A stretch of DNA of 64,000 bases. Source: JACCXM01 sp046328335. Its GTDB lineage: Bacteria; Chloroflexota; Chloroflexia; Thermomicrobiales; UBA6265. The notes beneath the pieces were generated by a model. The model made no database searches. It was not told the origin of the DNA and saw only the letters and a list, made by a program, of their open reading frames with translations. The number at the start of each line of letters is the position of its first letter. Position 1 is the first letter of the stretch. Location: positions 62,001 through 126,000 of the forward strand of contig JAXLWU010000001.1 of the NCBI GenBank assembly GCA_046328335.1. Reading direction: 5' to 3'. Both the position numbers and the translations under genes were made by a program. This document shows positions 16,228 to 25,157 of this stretch, piece after piece.

Positions 16228-17478
16228 ATGACCCAATTCCATCGTCGCCGTCTGCTGCAAGCCGCGGGCGGCGCCGCCGCGCTGGCCGCGTTCGGCCTGC
16301 CGCGCTTCACCATCGAGGCGGGCGCCCAGGACGCGCTGACCATCACCATGTGGGGCAACCACCCCGAGTGGAAAGACCCCATGCTCCAGATCATCGCCGC
16401 CTTCGAGGCGGCGACGCCAGGGGTCAAGGTCGAGTTCACCGGCGTCCCCGGTCCGGACTACCCGACCAAGTTGCAGACCGCCATCGCCGGCGGCGCGCCC
16501 TCGGACATCCTCGGCGCGCTGGAGGGAAGCATCATTACCCAGGTCGCCAGCGGCGACGAACTCCCCTTCATCGATCTCACCGGCAAGGTTGACGTCAGCG
16601 GGTTGACCGATACCGCCCGCGGCCAGGTCGAGGTCGACGGCAAGGTCTACGGCACGCCCCTCGCCTCCTACACCGTCGGCATCGCTTACCAGAAGAAGAT
16701 CTTCGCCGATAACGGCCTGAAGCCGCCGACCACCTGGCAGGAACTGAAGGAGACCGCGCAGGCGCTCAAGGACGCGGGCGTCAGCCCGATCGTGCTCGGG
16801 GCCAAGGACGGTGTCCATCCCTACTTCATGTACATCGGTCTCGTCTCCTCGGTGCTCGGGCCCGACGGTTTCGCGCAGTTGCGCAAGGGCGAACGGAAGT
16901 TGACCGATCCCGATCTGGTCGCGGCGGCGCAACTGCTGCTCGATCTCCAGCCGTTCTACCAGTCTGGCTTCCAGGCGACCGACTACGTCACCGCCAAGGC
17001 GATCTTCGCCAACGGCCAGGGGGCGATGGAAGTGGCTGGCACCGCCGACTTCACCGGCTACCGCCAGGTCAATCCGGAGGCCGATCTCGGTTTCATCGCC
17101 TGGCCGGGACCGGAAGCGGGCAAGTACTCCACCAACACCGGTATGGAACTGCTCTACACCGTCAGCCGCTTCTCCACCCCCGAGGCGCAGGACGCGGCGA
17201 CCAAGTTCGTCGCCTGGTTGGCGACCAAGGACGCCCAGCAACTCGTCTCTGACACGATCGCGCTTCCGGTTCACAAGGACATCACCGAATCGAGCGATCC
17301 GATCCGCGCCGAGACGGTGGCGGCGCGCGGTCTCGACGTGATTGTCTGGTACGACCTGCCAGAGACCGCCCTCACCTTTGACGCGGCCTCCAAGGCGCAA
17401 GGCGGTCTCTGGACCGGGCGCCTCACTGCCGAGCAGTTCGCGGACGAGATGCAGAAGTCGATCACCCCGTCAGGCTAA
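16228..17478 (+). CDS. Sugar ABC transporter substrate-binding protein (family 1)
   Basis: 416 residues. The Tat signal is RRRLLQAAGGAAALAAFG, with likely cleavage near AGAQD. The mature part is a periplasmic-binding-protein type 2 fold (LTITMWGNHPEWKDPMLQII, TYPGV-like ATPGVKVEFT, TWQELKETAQALKDAGVSPI). It would bind an oligosaccharide or sugar outside the membrane and hand it to the two permeases that follow. SD GAGGGAG lies five bases before the ATG. First gene of a three-gene operon that lacks an ATPase. Confidence 0.92.
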   Translation: MTQFHRRRLLQAAGGAAALAAFGLPRFTIEAGAQDALTITMWGNHPEWKDPMLQIIAAFEAATPGVKVEFTGVPGPDYPTKLQTAIAGGAPSDILGALEGSIITQVASGDELPFIDLTGKVDVSGLTDTARGQVEVDGKVYGTPLASYTVGIAYQKKIFADNGLKPPTTWQELKETAQALKDAGVSPIVLGAKDGVHPYFMYIGLVSSVLGPDGFAQLRKGERKLTDPDLVAAAQLLLDLQPFYQSGFQATDYVTAKAIFANGQGAMEVAGTADFTGYRQVNPEADLGFIAWPGPEAGKYSTNTGMELLYTVSRFSTPEAQDAATKFVAWLATKDAQQLVSDTIALPVHKDITESSDPIRAETVAARGLDVIVWYDLPETALTFDAASKAQGGLWTGRLTAEQFADEMQKSITPSG

Positions 17479-17486
17479 GAACGTCG

Positions 17487-18503
17487 ATGGCGGTTCAGCC
17501 GGCTGCAACACAACCGACGGCCAGCGGGCGGGGCGCGGGAGACCGGGCCCCGTTTCCCGCCGTACCTCCCTCCTCTGCGGCCGGCACTACCACCCGCCGC
17601 CATCCGTGGCAGCGGGTCCCTTTTCTCTGGTTTCTCCTCCCGGCCCTCATCGGCTACGGGATCCTCTTCGTCTACCCCACGATCCGCGCCTTTTATCTCA
17701 GTCTGTTCGAGTGGAGCGGGGTCGGCTCGATCGGTGATTTCATCGGGTTGCGCAATTTTGGGGAACTGCTGCAAAGCGACCGCTTCTGGCAGGCAGCGCT
17801 CCATTCGGCGCAACTCTTCGCCTTCATCTTCGTTTTCCAGAACACCGTCTCGCTCGGTCTGGCGATGCTCCTCAACCGGAGTTCGCCAATGACCCACATT
17901 TACCGGGCGATCATCTTCCTGCCGGTGATCATGTCCGCCGTGGCGACGGGGATCATCTGGATCCTGATGCTCGATCCGATCATCGGCATCGTCAATCCAG
18001 TGCTGCGCGATATCGGGCTTGGCGCCCTCCAGCGCGAGTGGCAGGCCGATCCCGACTGGGCGATGCGCACCGTGATGCTGGTCCAGGCCTGGCAATGGAA
18101 CGGGATGGCGGTGGTCCTCTATCTGGCCGGGTTGCAGAACGTCCCCGAAGACCTGCGGCACGCGGCGCTGGTCGACGGCGCCCGCCCCTGGCAGGTCTTT
18201 CGCGACGTCATCTTCCCGATGCTGGCCCCCGCCTTTACCGTGGTCACGGTGCTGTCATTCATCCTCATCTTCCGCGCCTTCGACCTGATCTATGTCCTGT
18301 CTGGTCCCCAGGGCGCGCCGGACGGCGCCACTCTGGTGATTGGGGTGCTCATCTACGGCGATGCCTTCGGCACCAGCGGCTTCAACTCCCAGCCGCGCAT
18401 GAGTTACGCCATCGCCGAGGGGGTAACCCTCTTCGTCTTCCTGGCCGGAGTCTCCGCCCTCCTCGTCACCCTCCTCGGCCGCCGTGAGGAGGCAATCCAT
18501 TGA
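17487..18503 (+). CDS. Sugar ABC transporter permease (MalF/UgpA type)
   Basis: 338 residues. A long N-terminal cytoplasmic stretch, then about six membrane segments (first FLLPALIGYGILFVYPTIRA). The ATPase-docking EAA loop is DLRHAALVDGARPWQVFRDV. It forms a heterodimer with the 18500 gene product. The start is eight bases after the binding-protein stop; the SD is weak, so a downstream start is possible. Confidence 0.9.
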   Translation: MAVQPAATQPTASGRGAGDRAPFPAVPPSSAAGTTTRRHPWQRVPFLWFLLPALIGYGILFVYPTIRAFYLSLFEWSGVGSIGDFIGLRNFGELLQSDRFWQAALHSAQLFAFIFVFQNTVSLGLAMLLNRSSPMTHIYRAIIFLPVIMSAVATGIIWILMLDPIIGIVNPVLRDIGLGALQREWQADPDWAMRTVMLVQAWQWNGMAVVLYLAGLQNVPEDLRHAALVDGARPWQVFRDVIFPMLAPAFTVVTVLSFILIFRAFDLIYVLSGPQGAPDGATLVIGVLIYGDAFGTSGFNSQPRMSYAIAEGVTLFVFLAGVSALLVTLLGRREEAIH

Positions 18504-19531
18504 CGGAGGGGGTGCCGGTGTTGCCACAGGGGGTGGCAGCCGCTACGCGGCTTCAGGGGGTGCCACTTCGTTCAGGGGGCGAAGGGGGTGAAGGAGCGAA
18601 CAGTCCTCTCCCAACTCCTTCGCCTGCTCCTCCTTCTCCTCCTCCACCCCCTGAGGCCGTAGGCCGCCACCCCCTGAACGCAGTGGCACCCCCTCCGTCG
18701 CGCGCGGCGCGACGGCTCCTCGGCGCCGTCGCCTGGCATGCGGTGATGCTGCTGGCCTGCGCCTTCGTGCTGATCCCGATCGTGATGGTCGTGCTCGGCT
18801 CGTTCAAGACGGTCAACGAATTCTTCGCCTCGCCCTACGGCCTGCCGGAATCGTTCGGGCTGCACAACTACCAGAAGGCGTTTGCCGAGGCGAATCTGCC
18901 GGCGGCGCTGCGCAACAGCGTCATCGCCACCCTGCTCGGCGTCGCCATCAGCACCTTCCTCTCCTGTCTGGCCGCGTACGGACTCGCCCGCTTCCGCTTC
19001 CCAGGCCGGCTGGCGACGCGAATGCTCTTTGTCGGCGGGCTGGTGGTGCCGGTGCAGTTGATCATCCTGCCGCTCTTCATCATGTTCCGCCAGATCGGCA
19101 TTCTGGGCGATCTCCGCTCCCTGATCGCGGTCTACGCCATCTTCGGCATCCCCCTCGGCGTGCTGGTGCTGACCGGCTTCTTCGCCGCGCTGCCGCGCGA
19201 TCTGGAAGAGGCGGCGCGCATCGACGGCGCCAGTCACTTCCAGGTCTTCTGGCGGATCATGCTCCCGTTGACCCGCCCCGCGCTGGCGGCGGTGGTGATT
19301 CTCAACGGCGTCTGGATGTGGAACGATTTCTTCCTCGGCTTCATCCTGCTCACCAAGCCGGACGCGATGACGCTTCCAGTGGCGATCATGGCCTTCCGCG
19401 GCACCTACTCCACCGAATGGGGCCTCATCTTCGCCAGCGTCACCGTCTCCGCCCTGCCGGTGGTGCTCGCCTATCTCCTGTTATCGCGGCAGTTCATCGC
19501 CGGTCTCACCGCCGGGTCGGTGAAGGGGTGA
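18500..19531 (+). CDS. Sugar ABC transporter permease (MalG/UgpE type) with repeat-derived N-terminus
   Basis: 343 residues. The transporter part starts near residue 73 (WHAVMLLACAFVLIPIVMVV) and has the EAA loop DLEEAARIDGASHFQVFWRI. Residues about 2-68 (including SPLPTPSPAPPSPPPPPEAV) come from a palindromic repeat of family C. Translation probably starts at TTG 18500, which overlaps the preceding stop as TTGA and follows GGAGG at 18488-18492. An internal start near VAWHAVML is the alternative and would leave the repeat as untranslated spacer. The pair lacks an ATPase gene nearby. Confidence 0.88.
   Translation: MTEGVPVLPQGVAAATRLQGVPLRSGGEGGEGANSPLPTPSPAPPSPPPPPEAVGRHPLNAVAPPPSRAARRLLGAVAWHAVMLLACAFVLIPIVMVVLGSFKTVNEFFASPYGLPESFGLHNYQKAFAEANLPAALRNSVIATLLGVAISTFLSCLAAYGLARFRFPGRLATRMLFVGGLVVPVQLIILPLFIMFRQIGILGDLRSLIAVYAIFGIPLGVLVLTGFFAALPRDLEEAARIDGASHFQVFWRIMLPLTRPALAAVVILNGVWMWNDFFLGFILLTKPDAMTLPVAIMAFRGTYSTEWGLIFASVTVSALPVVLAYLLLSRQFIAGLTAGSVKG
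18505..18705. repeat. Palindromic repeat, family C, in the 5' end of a permease gene
   Basis: The left arm contains CAGGGGGTGCCACTTCGTTC and AGGGGGCGAAGGGGGTGAAG. The right arm contains the complementary CACCCCCTGAGGC and CACCCCCTGAACGCAGTGGC. The spacer is C/T-rich. It resembles the insert at 63903-64000 (CTCAGGGGGTGAAGGGGGTG) and, more loosely, the purine-rich insert at 27925-28090. Confidence 0.8.
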
Positions 19532-19592
19532 TCGTGTTCGCGCGTGTCTCGATCGCGTACACCAGCGTCCAAGCCGGCGCAGATGTCATGAG

Positions 19593-19853
19593 ATGGTAGC
19601 GGTGTCGAACCACACCGAGCGCATCATCCAGGATCCGGCGATCCTGGGCGGCAGACCCGCGGTCAAGGGAACCCTCATTCCGGTCGTGGTCGTGCTTGAC
19701 GACCTGGCCCACAATCCAAGATTCGACGAACTCCTCGCGGATTACCCGCGGCTGACGATGGACGACGTCAAGGCCTGCTTCGCCTACGCTGAAGCGGGAC
19801 ATCCGCTCAGCCCCATTGATGGGGCTTGCGTTGGCATAGCCGGACGTCTTTAG
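19593..19853 (+). CDS. DUF433-family small protein
   Basis: 86 residues. The DUF433 pattern is clear: RIIQDPAILGGRPAVKGTLI, then LLADYPRLTMDDVKACFAYA, a small winged-helix-like domain often found as the antitoxin half of a toxin-antitoxin pair. The usual partner (a PIN/DUF5615-type protein) is not encoded downstream, so this is an orphan copy or the partner was lost. The last codons overlap a hairpin (AGCCCC...GGGGCT, 19809-19826), and the stop codon lies in the loop of the terminator at 19839-19861. Confidence 0.8.
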   Translation: MVAVSNHTERIIQDPAILGGRPAVKGTLIPVVVVLDDLAHNPRFDELLADYPRLTMDDVKACFAYAEAGHPLSPIDGACVGIAGRL

Positions 19854-19861
19854 CGTCCGGC
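19839..19861 (+). terminator. Hairpin terminator overlapping the DUF433 stop codon
   Basis: GCCGGACG (19839-19846), a 7-base loop, and CGTCCGGC (19854-19861) form a perfect 8-bp stem. There is no T tract, as is common in G+C-rich genomes. Confidence 0.55.
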
Positions 19862-20178
19862 GCCGAGACCACCGGGTCGGTGTCATTCAGACCAGCGCCA
19901 GTCAATCTCGTCGTTGGTTTTCACGAGCACGAATGCCGAGGTCCCTCCTTCGTCGGGACGACACGAACCCCGCCCGTTGCCCGAATCACGCAGCAAGTCG
20001 CTGCGCAAATCCAAGGCACTCCCCGTTGTGGAACGCCGCCGCTGCCCATACAATCCCGCCACAAACCCGTTGGGTGGAGAGATCGTCGTTTCGGGTATTG
20101 CGTCGCCGCGGAGACGGCAGGCGATCGCCGGATCGCCGGATGAGTGCGCCGCCACAGGCAGAACGGAGTCGTGAGGCC
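19862..20178. other. Intergenic region with half of a family B repeat
   Basis: 19920-19972 reads CGAGGTCCCTCCTTCGTCGG then GACGACAC, one arm of a family B element without its partner arm. The rest shows no gene. The frame of the downstream C45 gene is open back to 19933, but the upstream part is unlike the family. Confidence 0.55.
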
Positions 20179-21258
20179 ATGACCATCCCGATCATCGATA
20201 TCGCCGGTAATGCGGGCGAACGCGGCTACGCCCACGGCCGCGCCCTGGCGGAGGGGATCGACCGCTTCTACGAACGCTGGATGCTCAATGCCAGCGCCGG
20301 TCCACGCCCGATTGTCGAGCGCGATGCGGTCGGGTTCGCCATGGGCCTCCTCCCGGAGAGCCGAGCGCAGGCGCCCGATCTGGTCGAGGAGGTCGAAGGC
20401 ATCGCCGCGGGCGCGGGCTTCGCCTTCGAGAAGGTCTGGTTTCTCAACTGCTTCGACGAGGCCGGCGGGTACTGGCTCTACAAGCAACTCAACCTCGGCC
20501 GCGCCTGCACCACCTTCGCCGCCACCGGCCGCAGCACCAGCGACGGCACGACCTACGTCGCCCAGAGTTGGGATATCAACGAGTGGTACGAATCGGTGCT
20601 GCTGCGCATCGCACCAGGCAACGACGAGGTCGGGGCGCTCGTCTACAGCCACCCTGGGGTCGTCGCCGGCATGGGGATCAACGCCAACGGCGTCGCCCTC
20701 GTCTGGAACTCGCTGCAAGCGACTGATCAGCGCCATGGCGTGCCGGTCCCGTTCCTGGTCCGCCTCGCCTTGCGCCAGCCGAAACTGAGCAACGCCATTG
20801 CCGCCTGCCTGCGTCCGGTCCGCGCCATCGGCTTCAACTTCATCGTCGGCGCCGATTTCGGCGCGGTCTGCATCGAGGCCGCGGCCATGAAGCAGCACGT
20901 CACCTACATTGGCACACATGGCGCACATGGCAATCATTACGAGGCGCCGGAACTGCTCGCCCTGGAGGGGAATCCCGCCTACGAAGGCTCCTCCTTCATC
21001 CGCGCCGGGCGCATGCGGCAACTCCTCGATGAAGCGGCGGGCACCCTCGATCTCGCCCGCTGCCAGAATCTCCTGCGCGATCACGCGAATGAGCCCGGCA
21101 GCATCTGCGCCCACCTCGATCCGCCGGACTACCCTTACCTGACGAAGGCGGCGGTCGTCTTCGTGCCCGCCGCGCGGGCGATGTATCTCAGCGATGGTCC
21201 GCCCTGCGGCGCTCCCTTCGTGGAGCATCGCGTGGCCACCACGGTGGCGGCCGCATAG
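20179..21258 (+). CDS. C45-family acyltransferase/peptidase (acyl-CoA:6-APA acyltransferase-like)
   Basis: 359 residues. N-terminal-nucleophile hydrolase family C45. The conserved opening is IIDIAGNAGERGYAHGRAL. The nucleophile is most likely Cys110 in LGRACTTFAATG, where family members self-cleave. SWDINEWYE and GMGINANGVALVWNSL are further core motifs. Members move or remove acyl groups on amino-acid or peptide-like amides. The ATG at 20179 is preferred because family similarity starts there; ATG 20140 is an alternative. It lies 32 bases before a peptide-importer operon, so it may process the imported compound (inference). Confidence 0.87.
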   Translation: MTIPIIDIAGNAGERGYAHGRALAEGIDRFYERWMLNASAGPRPIVERDAVGFAMGLLPESRAQAPDLVEEVEGIAAGAGFAFEKVWFLNCFDEAGGYWLYKQLNLGRACTTFAATGRSTSDGTTYVAQSWDINEWYESVLLRIAPGNDEVGALVYSHPGVVAGMGINANGVALVWNSLQATDQRHGVPVPFLVRLALRQPKLSNAIAACLRPVRAIGFNFIVGADFGAVCIEAAAMKQHVTYIGTHGAHGNHYEAPELLALEGNPAYEGSSFIRAGRMRQLLDEAAGTLDLARCQNLLRDHANEPGSICAHLDPPDYPYLTKAAVVFVPAARAMYLSDGPPCGAPFVEHRVATTVAAA

Positions 21259-21290
21259 GTTTCGAGAACCAGAGAAAGGACCCGAACGCG

Positions 21291-22982
21291 ATGGAGGATG
21301 CAACCCGCGAGATCTGCCGCCGCATCGGCCATGGTCTCAGCCGGCGCTCGCTGCTGAGGGCCACCGCGGCCGCCAGCGGCGCCGCGCTGCTCGCCGCAGG
21401 CACGCGCACCACGCCGTTTCCCATAGTCAGCACCGTCTCCGCCCAGGACGACACCTCGACCCTGATCTTCCTCGCCACCGATACCGCCTACTCCCTCGAT
21501 CCCGCGCAGAACTGGGATTACGGTGGAGGAGCGACGATCCTCGCCCACGTCTACGAGGGGCTGTTCAAGTTCACCGGCGCCGATCAGGCGACCCTGACCC
21601 CAAATCTCGCCGCCGAGATTCCGTCGCTCGAAAATGGCGGCATCTCCGAGGACGGGTTGACTTACACCTTCAAGCTCAAGCCCGGGGCGAAATTCCACGA
21701 CGGCTCCCCGGTCAACGCGGAGGCGGTCAAGTTCAGTTACGACCGGGTCAAGCAACTGAAGCTCGGCGTCGATTTCCTCTTCGATCAGGTCGAGAGCGTC
21801 ACCGCGGTCGACGACGCGACCGTGCAGTTCACCCTGAAGAAGCCGTTCTCGCCCTTCCTCTATTCCGTCGGCAGCCTCTGGGGCAATGGTATCGTCAGCC
21901 CGACGACCGTCAACGCCAATTCCACCGGCGAAGACGATATGGGGCTGGCCTATCTCCAGTCGCACGACGCCGGTTCCGGCGCCTACAAACTGGAGAGTTA
22001 CGACCCCGATCAGAAGACCGCGACGATCGTGCGCGATCCGGACTGGTGGCAGGGTTGGGGCGATGGTCCCTACATCGACAAGGTCATCATCCAGTGGATC
22101 GCCGAGCCGGCCACCGTCCGCTCCATGCTAGAGCAGGGGGACGCCCACATCGTAATCGGGCTCACCCCGGAGGACTGGGCCGCCGTCTCGTCGATGGACG
22201 GGATCACTACCTCCGAGCACGCCGCCAGCTTGCAGAGCCTGATTTACCTCAACAACAAGAAACCGCCGTTCGATAACCCGAAGGTCCGCCAGGCCATCGG
22301 CTACGCGGTCAACTACGACGAGATCGTCGGCGGCATCATGGGCGGGCACGGCACGAAACTCGACAGCGTGGTCGCCAAGCCGTACATCGGGTACGCCCCG
22401 GCGGCCACCCAGTACTCCTACGATCTGGAGAAGGCGAAATCGCTCCTGGCGGAAGCCGGCGTCGGCGATGGCCTCGATATCGAACTCTACGCTTTACACA
22501 TCTTCCCCAACGATCAATTGATCCTGGAATTGCTGCAGGCGGACCTGGCCTCGATCGGCGTCAACCTCGAGGTCAAGAACATGGACGCCAACGCCTTCCT
22601 CAGCAAGCAGACCAGCGGTAATCTGGACGATGCCTTCCTCGGCTACATCAGCAACATCGGCGGCGACTATCCCGACGCCTACGAGATGCTGGCGCTGGTC
22701 TACGGCCGGAACAGCATGCCGCCCTCCTTCTGCTGCAACAGTTCGTTCTACGAGAGCGACGCGATGGAGGAGATCCTTACCCGCATCGAAGGCGCGCTCG
22801 ATCCAACGGAGCGGCAGGCCGCCCTCCAGGAGGGCTACGATCTCGCCTTCGCGGACGCGGGCGTGATCTGGATCCACAACTTCAGCCAACTGGTGGCGAT
22901 GCGCGCCAATGTGCAGGGGTGGGAATACAACTTCATGTACGGCGCGAACTACGCGCCGTTCGAGTCGATGTCGCTGGCGTAA
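21291..22982 (+). CDS. Peptide/nickel-type ABC transporter substrate-binding protein (family 5)
   Basis: 563 residues. The Tat signal is SRRSLLRATAAASGAALLAAG, with the mature start near SAQDDTS. The family 5 core is ILAHVYEGLFKFTGAD, GLTYTFKLKPGAKFHDGSPV and VRQAIGYAVNYDEIV. It captures oligopeptides or similar solutes outside the membrane. The downstream permeases at 23321 and 24294 complete the membrane part. No DppD/DppF ATPase genes follow. A 338-base repeat island separates it from the permeases. Confidence 0.92.
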   Translation: MEDATREICRRIGHGLSRRSLLRATAAASGAALLAAGTRTTPFPIVSTVSAQDDTSTLIFLATDTAYSLDPAQNWDYGGGATILAHVYEGLFKFTGADQATLTPNLAAEIPSLENGGISEDGLTYTFKLKPGAKFHDGSPVNAEAVKFSYDRVKQLKLGVDFLFDQVESVTAVDDATVQFTLKKPFSPFLYSVGSLWGNGIVSPTTVNANSTGEDDMGLAYLQSHDAGSGAYKLESYDPDQKTATIVRDPDWWQGWGDGPYIDKVIIQWIAEPATVRSMLEQGDAHIVIGLTPEDWAAVSSMDGITTSEHAASLQSLIYLNNKKPPFDNPKVRQAIGYAVNYDEIVGGIMGGHGTKLDSVVAKPYIGYAPAATQYSYDLEKAKSLLAEAGVGDGLDIELYALHIFPNDQLILELLQADLASIGVNLEVKNMDANAFLSKQTSGNLDDAFLGYISNIGGDYPDAYEMLALVYGRNSMPPSFCCNSSFYESDAMEEILTRIEGALDPTERQAALQEGYDLAFADAGVIWIHNFSQLVAMRANVQGWEYNFMYGANYAPFESMSLA

Positions 22983-23320
22983 CAGCAGCGTGATGGGAAT
23001 GAACGCCTACCGGTGCCAAGCCTCATTGCCGTGCCGGGAACGACGCTCGCGGTAAGGGCACGGCACGCCGTGCCCGCGACCACGATGACCGCCATATCAA
23101 CGGCAACGCGCGGCAGCCGTGTCGTCCCAACGCGGGAGGGACCTCGGCGTAGATGCACACCACCACGAGCGCCGAGATCTCTCACGTTCATTCGAAATGA
23201 GCCCGTCACGGCGCGGGGCTGTCACCACCCACCGACCGTCCAGGGAACGGGGTACGGCATGCCGTGCCCCTACGGGCAGACGCGTTCGGAGCATACTGCC
23301 GCCATGACGCTGGACCTGGC
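22983..23320. repeat. Nested palindromic repeat island (REP-like arms around a family B element)
   Basis: An REP-like arm at 23050-23073 (GTAAGGGCACGGCACGCCGT) is followed by a family B element (23116-23205). An inverted arm at 23242-23275 (GGTACGGCATGCCGTGCCCC then TACGGG) closes the set. The right arm in reverse begins GTAGGGGCACGGCATGCCGT, so it has the GTAG foot of RAYT substrates. The island splits a transporter operon without interrupting a gene. Confidence 0.75.
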
Positions 23321-24328
23321 ATGCGCGCCTTTCTGATCCGGCGCGTTATCGGACTGGTGTTCGTGCTCGTCGGCATCAGCCTGATCACCTTCGTCCTCTC
23401 CCACGTCCTGCCGGCCGATCCCGCCCGCATCGCGCTTGGCGGCAAATCGGGCGCGGAGCAATACGCGGCGATGCGGGAGCGGATGGGGCTCGATCGTCCG
23501 CTGTACGAGCAGTACGTCACCTTCGTCGGCAATCTGCTGCACGGCGACCTCGGGTACTCCTACACCTCGAAACGGCCGATCCGCGACGATCTCCTCGATT
23601 ACTTCCCCGCCTCGTTCGAATTGACGAGCGCGGCGCTGCTCATTGCCGTGGTCAGCGGCATCCCGCTCGGGGTGGTGGCCGCGGCGCGCGCGGGCGGTCC
23701 CGCCGATCGTCTGGCGACGGTGGTCACCGTCTTCGGCGCGGCGATGCCCCTCTTTCTGCTCGGTCTGCTGTTCCAGGTCGTCTTCTACAAGAATCTGGGG
23801 TGGCTCCCCGGCACCGGACGTATCGATCCCGCTCTTGGCGAACCGGCGCGCATCACCGGCATCTTCACCCTCGACAGCCTGCTCCGCGGCGATGGGGTCC
23901 GCTTCGAGGACAGTGTCAAGCACCTCATCCTTCCGGCGCTGACCCTCGCCATGCCCGCCACGGCTATCCTGACCCAGATGGTGCGGACCGCGATGCTGGA
24001 GAGCCTGAGCCGGGACTACGTGCGCACGGCGCGCAGCAAGGGGATGACCGAGCGGCGCGTGATTTACGGTCACGCCCTGCGCAACGCGATGCTGCCGACG
24101 CTCACCTCGTTCGGGCTGCTCATCGGCGGCCTGCTGAGCGGGGCCTTTCTGGTGGAGGTGGTCTACACCTTTCCGGGACTGGGGATGTACGTGCTGAACG
24201 CCATCCTCCGCGCCGAGTTCGCCGCGATCGTGAGCACGACGCTGCTGGTGGCGACGGTCTACGTCATCGCCAATCTGCTCGTGGATCTGGCCTATGTCCT
24301 CATTGACCCTCGTATCCGCTACGCCTAG
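23321..24328 (+). CDS. Peptide ABC transporter permease (DppB type)
   Basis: 335 residues. The opening is the typical first membrane helix FLIRRVIGLVFVLVGISLIT, followed by the family motif HVLPADPARIALGG. About six membrane segments. The EAA loop is YVRTARSKGMTERRVIYGHA. It pairs with the DppC-type protein at 24294, which begins before this gene ends. ATG 23321 is chosen since the first helix follows directly; an in-frame ATG at 23264 would add repeat-derived sequence. Confidence 0.92.
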   Translation: MRAFLIRRVIGLVFVLVGISLITFVLSHVLPADPARIALGGKSGAEQYAAMRERMGLDRPLYEQYVTFVGNLLHGDLGYSYTSKRPIRDDLLDYFPASFELTSAALLIAVVSGIPLGVVAAARAGGPADRLATVVTVFGAAMPLFLLGLLFQVVFYKNLGWLPGTGRIDPALGEPARITGIFTLDSLLRGDGVRFEDSVKHLILPALTLAMPATAILTQMVRTAMLESLSRDYVRTARSKGMTERRVIYGHALRNAMLPTLTSFGLLIGGLLSGAFLVEVVYTFPGLGMYVLNAILRAEFAAIVSTTLLVATVYVIANLLVDLAYVLIDPRIRYA

Positions 24329-25157
24329 GGCGCCCGCGCTGAGCGCCCCACGAGAGTGGATCGCCCGGCATCGGCGCGATCTGCCGCTGCTGACCGCGCT
24401 GGCGCTTTTTGTCATCATCGTCCTCTTCGGCGCCGCTCTGGCGCCCTTCGATCCGCTCAAGCCGGACATGAAGGCCCGCCTGCAACCACCCGGCGCGATC
24501 CACCTGATGGGAACCGATCCCCTCGGCCGGGACATCTTCAGCCGCGTGCTGGCGGGGGCGCAATTGTCGATCCGCAGCGTGGTGGTGATCATCATCAGCG
24601 CCGTCGGCATCGGCATGATGGTCGGCGCACTGGCCGGTTACGCCGGCGGGCTGGTCGACGACGTGATCATGCGCATCACCGACCTTTTCCTCGCCTTCCC
24701 CGCGCTGGTGCTGGCGCTCGCCATCGCCGGGGCGCTGGGACCGAGCCTCACCAACGCCATGCTGGCGGTATCGGTCGTCTGGTGGCCGTGGTACGCGCGG
24801 CTGGTACGGGGTCAGGTGCTCTCGATCAAGGCGGAGCCATATGTCGAGGCGGCGCGCGCCATCGGCGCTTCCGATCCACGCATCGTGCGGCGCCACATCG
24901 TGCCCAATTTCCTGTCGCCGGTCATCGTTCAGGCCACACTCGATATCGGCGCCGCGCTGGTGATTACCGCCAGCCTCAGTTTCATCGGCATGGGCGCGCA
25001 GCCGCCCTCCCCGGAATGGGGCGCGATGCTCAGCGATGGCCGCAGTTTCTTCCTCAACGCCTGGTGGCTGTCGGCCTTCCCCGGTCTCGCCATCTTCCTC
25101 ACCGTGCTCCTCTGCAACGCCGCGGGGCGGCGCCTCCACCTCTCCCTCCCCGGCTGA
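24294..25157 (+). CDS. Peptide ABC transporter permease (DppC type)
   Basis: 287 residues. LGTDPLGRDIFSR-like segment MGTDPLGRDIFSRVLAGAQL, then five to six membrane segments. The EAA loop is YVEAARAIGASDPRIVRRHI and the C-terminal GAQPPSPEWGAML is conserved. The start at 24294 overlaps the DppB gene by 35 bases, so expression is coupled. ATPases must come from elsewhere in the genome. Confidence 0.92.
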   Translation: MSSLTLVSATPRAPALSAPREWIARHRRDLPLLTALALFVIIVLFGAALAPFDPLKPDMKARLQPPGAIHLMGTDPLGRDIFSRVLAGAQLSIRSVVVIIISAVGIGMMVGALAGYAGGLVDDVIMRITDLFLAFPALVLALAIAGALGPSLTNAMLAVSVVWWPWYARLVRGQVLSIKAEPYVEAARAIGASDPRIVRRHIVPNFLSPVIVQATLDIGAALVITASLSFIGMGAQPPSPEWGAMLSDGRSFFLNAWWLSAFPGLAIFLTVLLCNAAGRRLHLSLPG

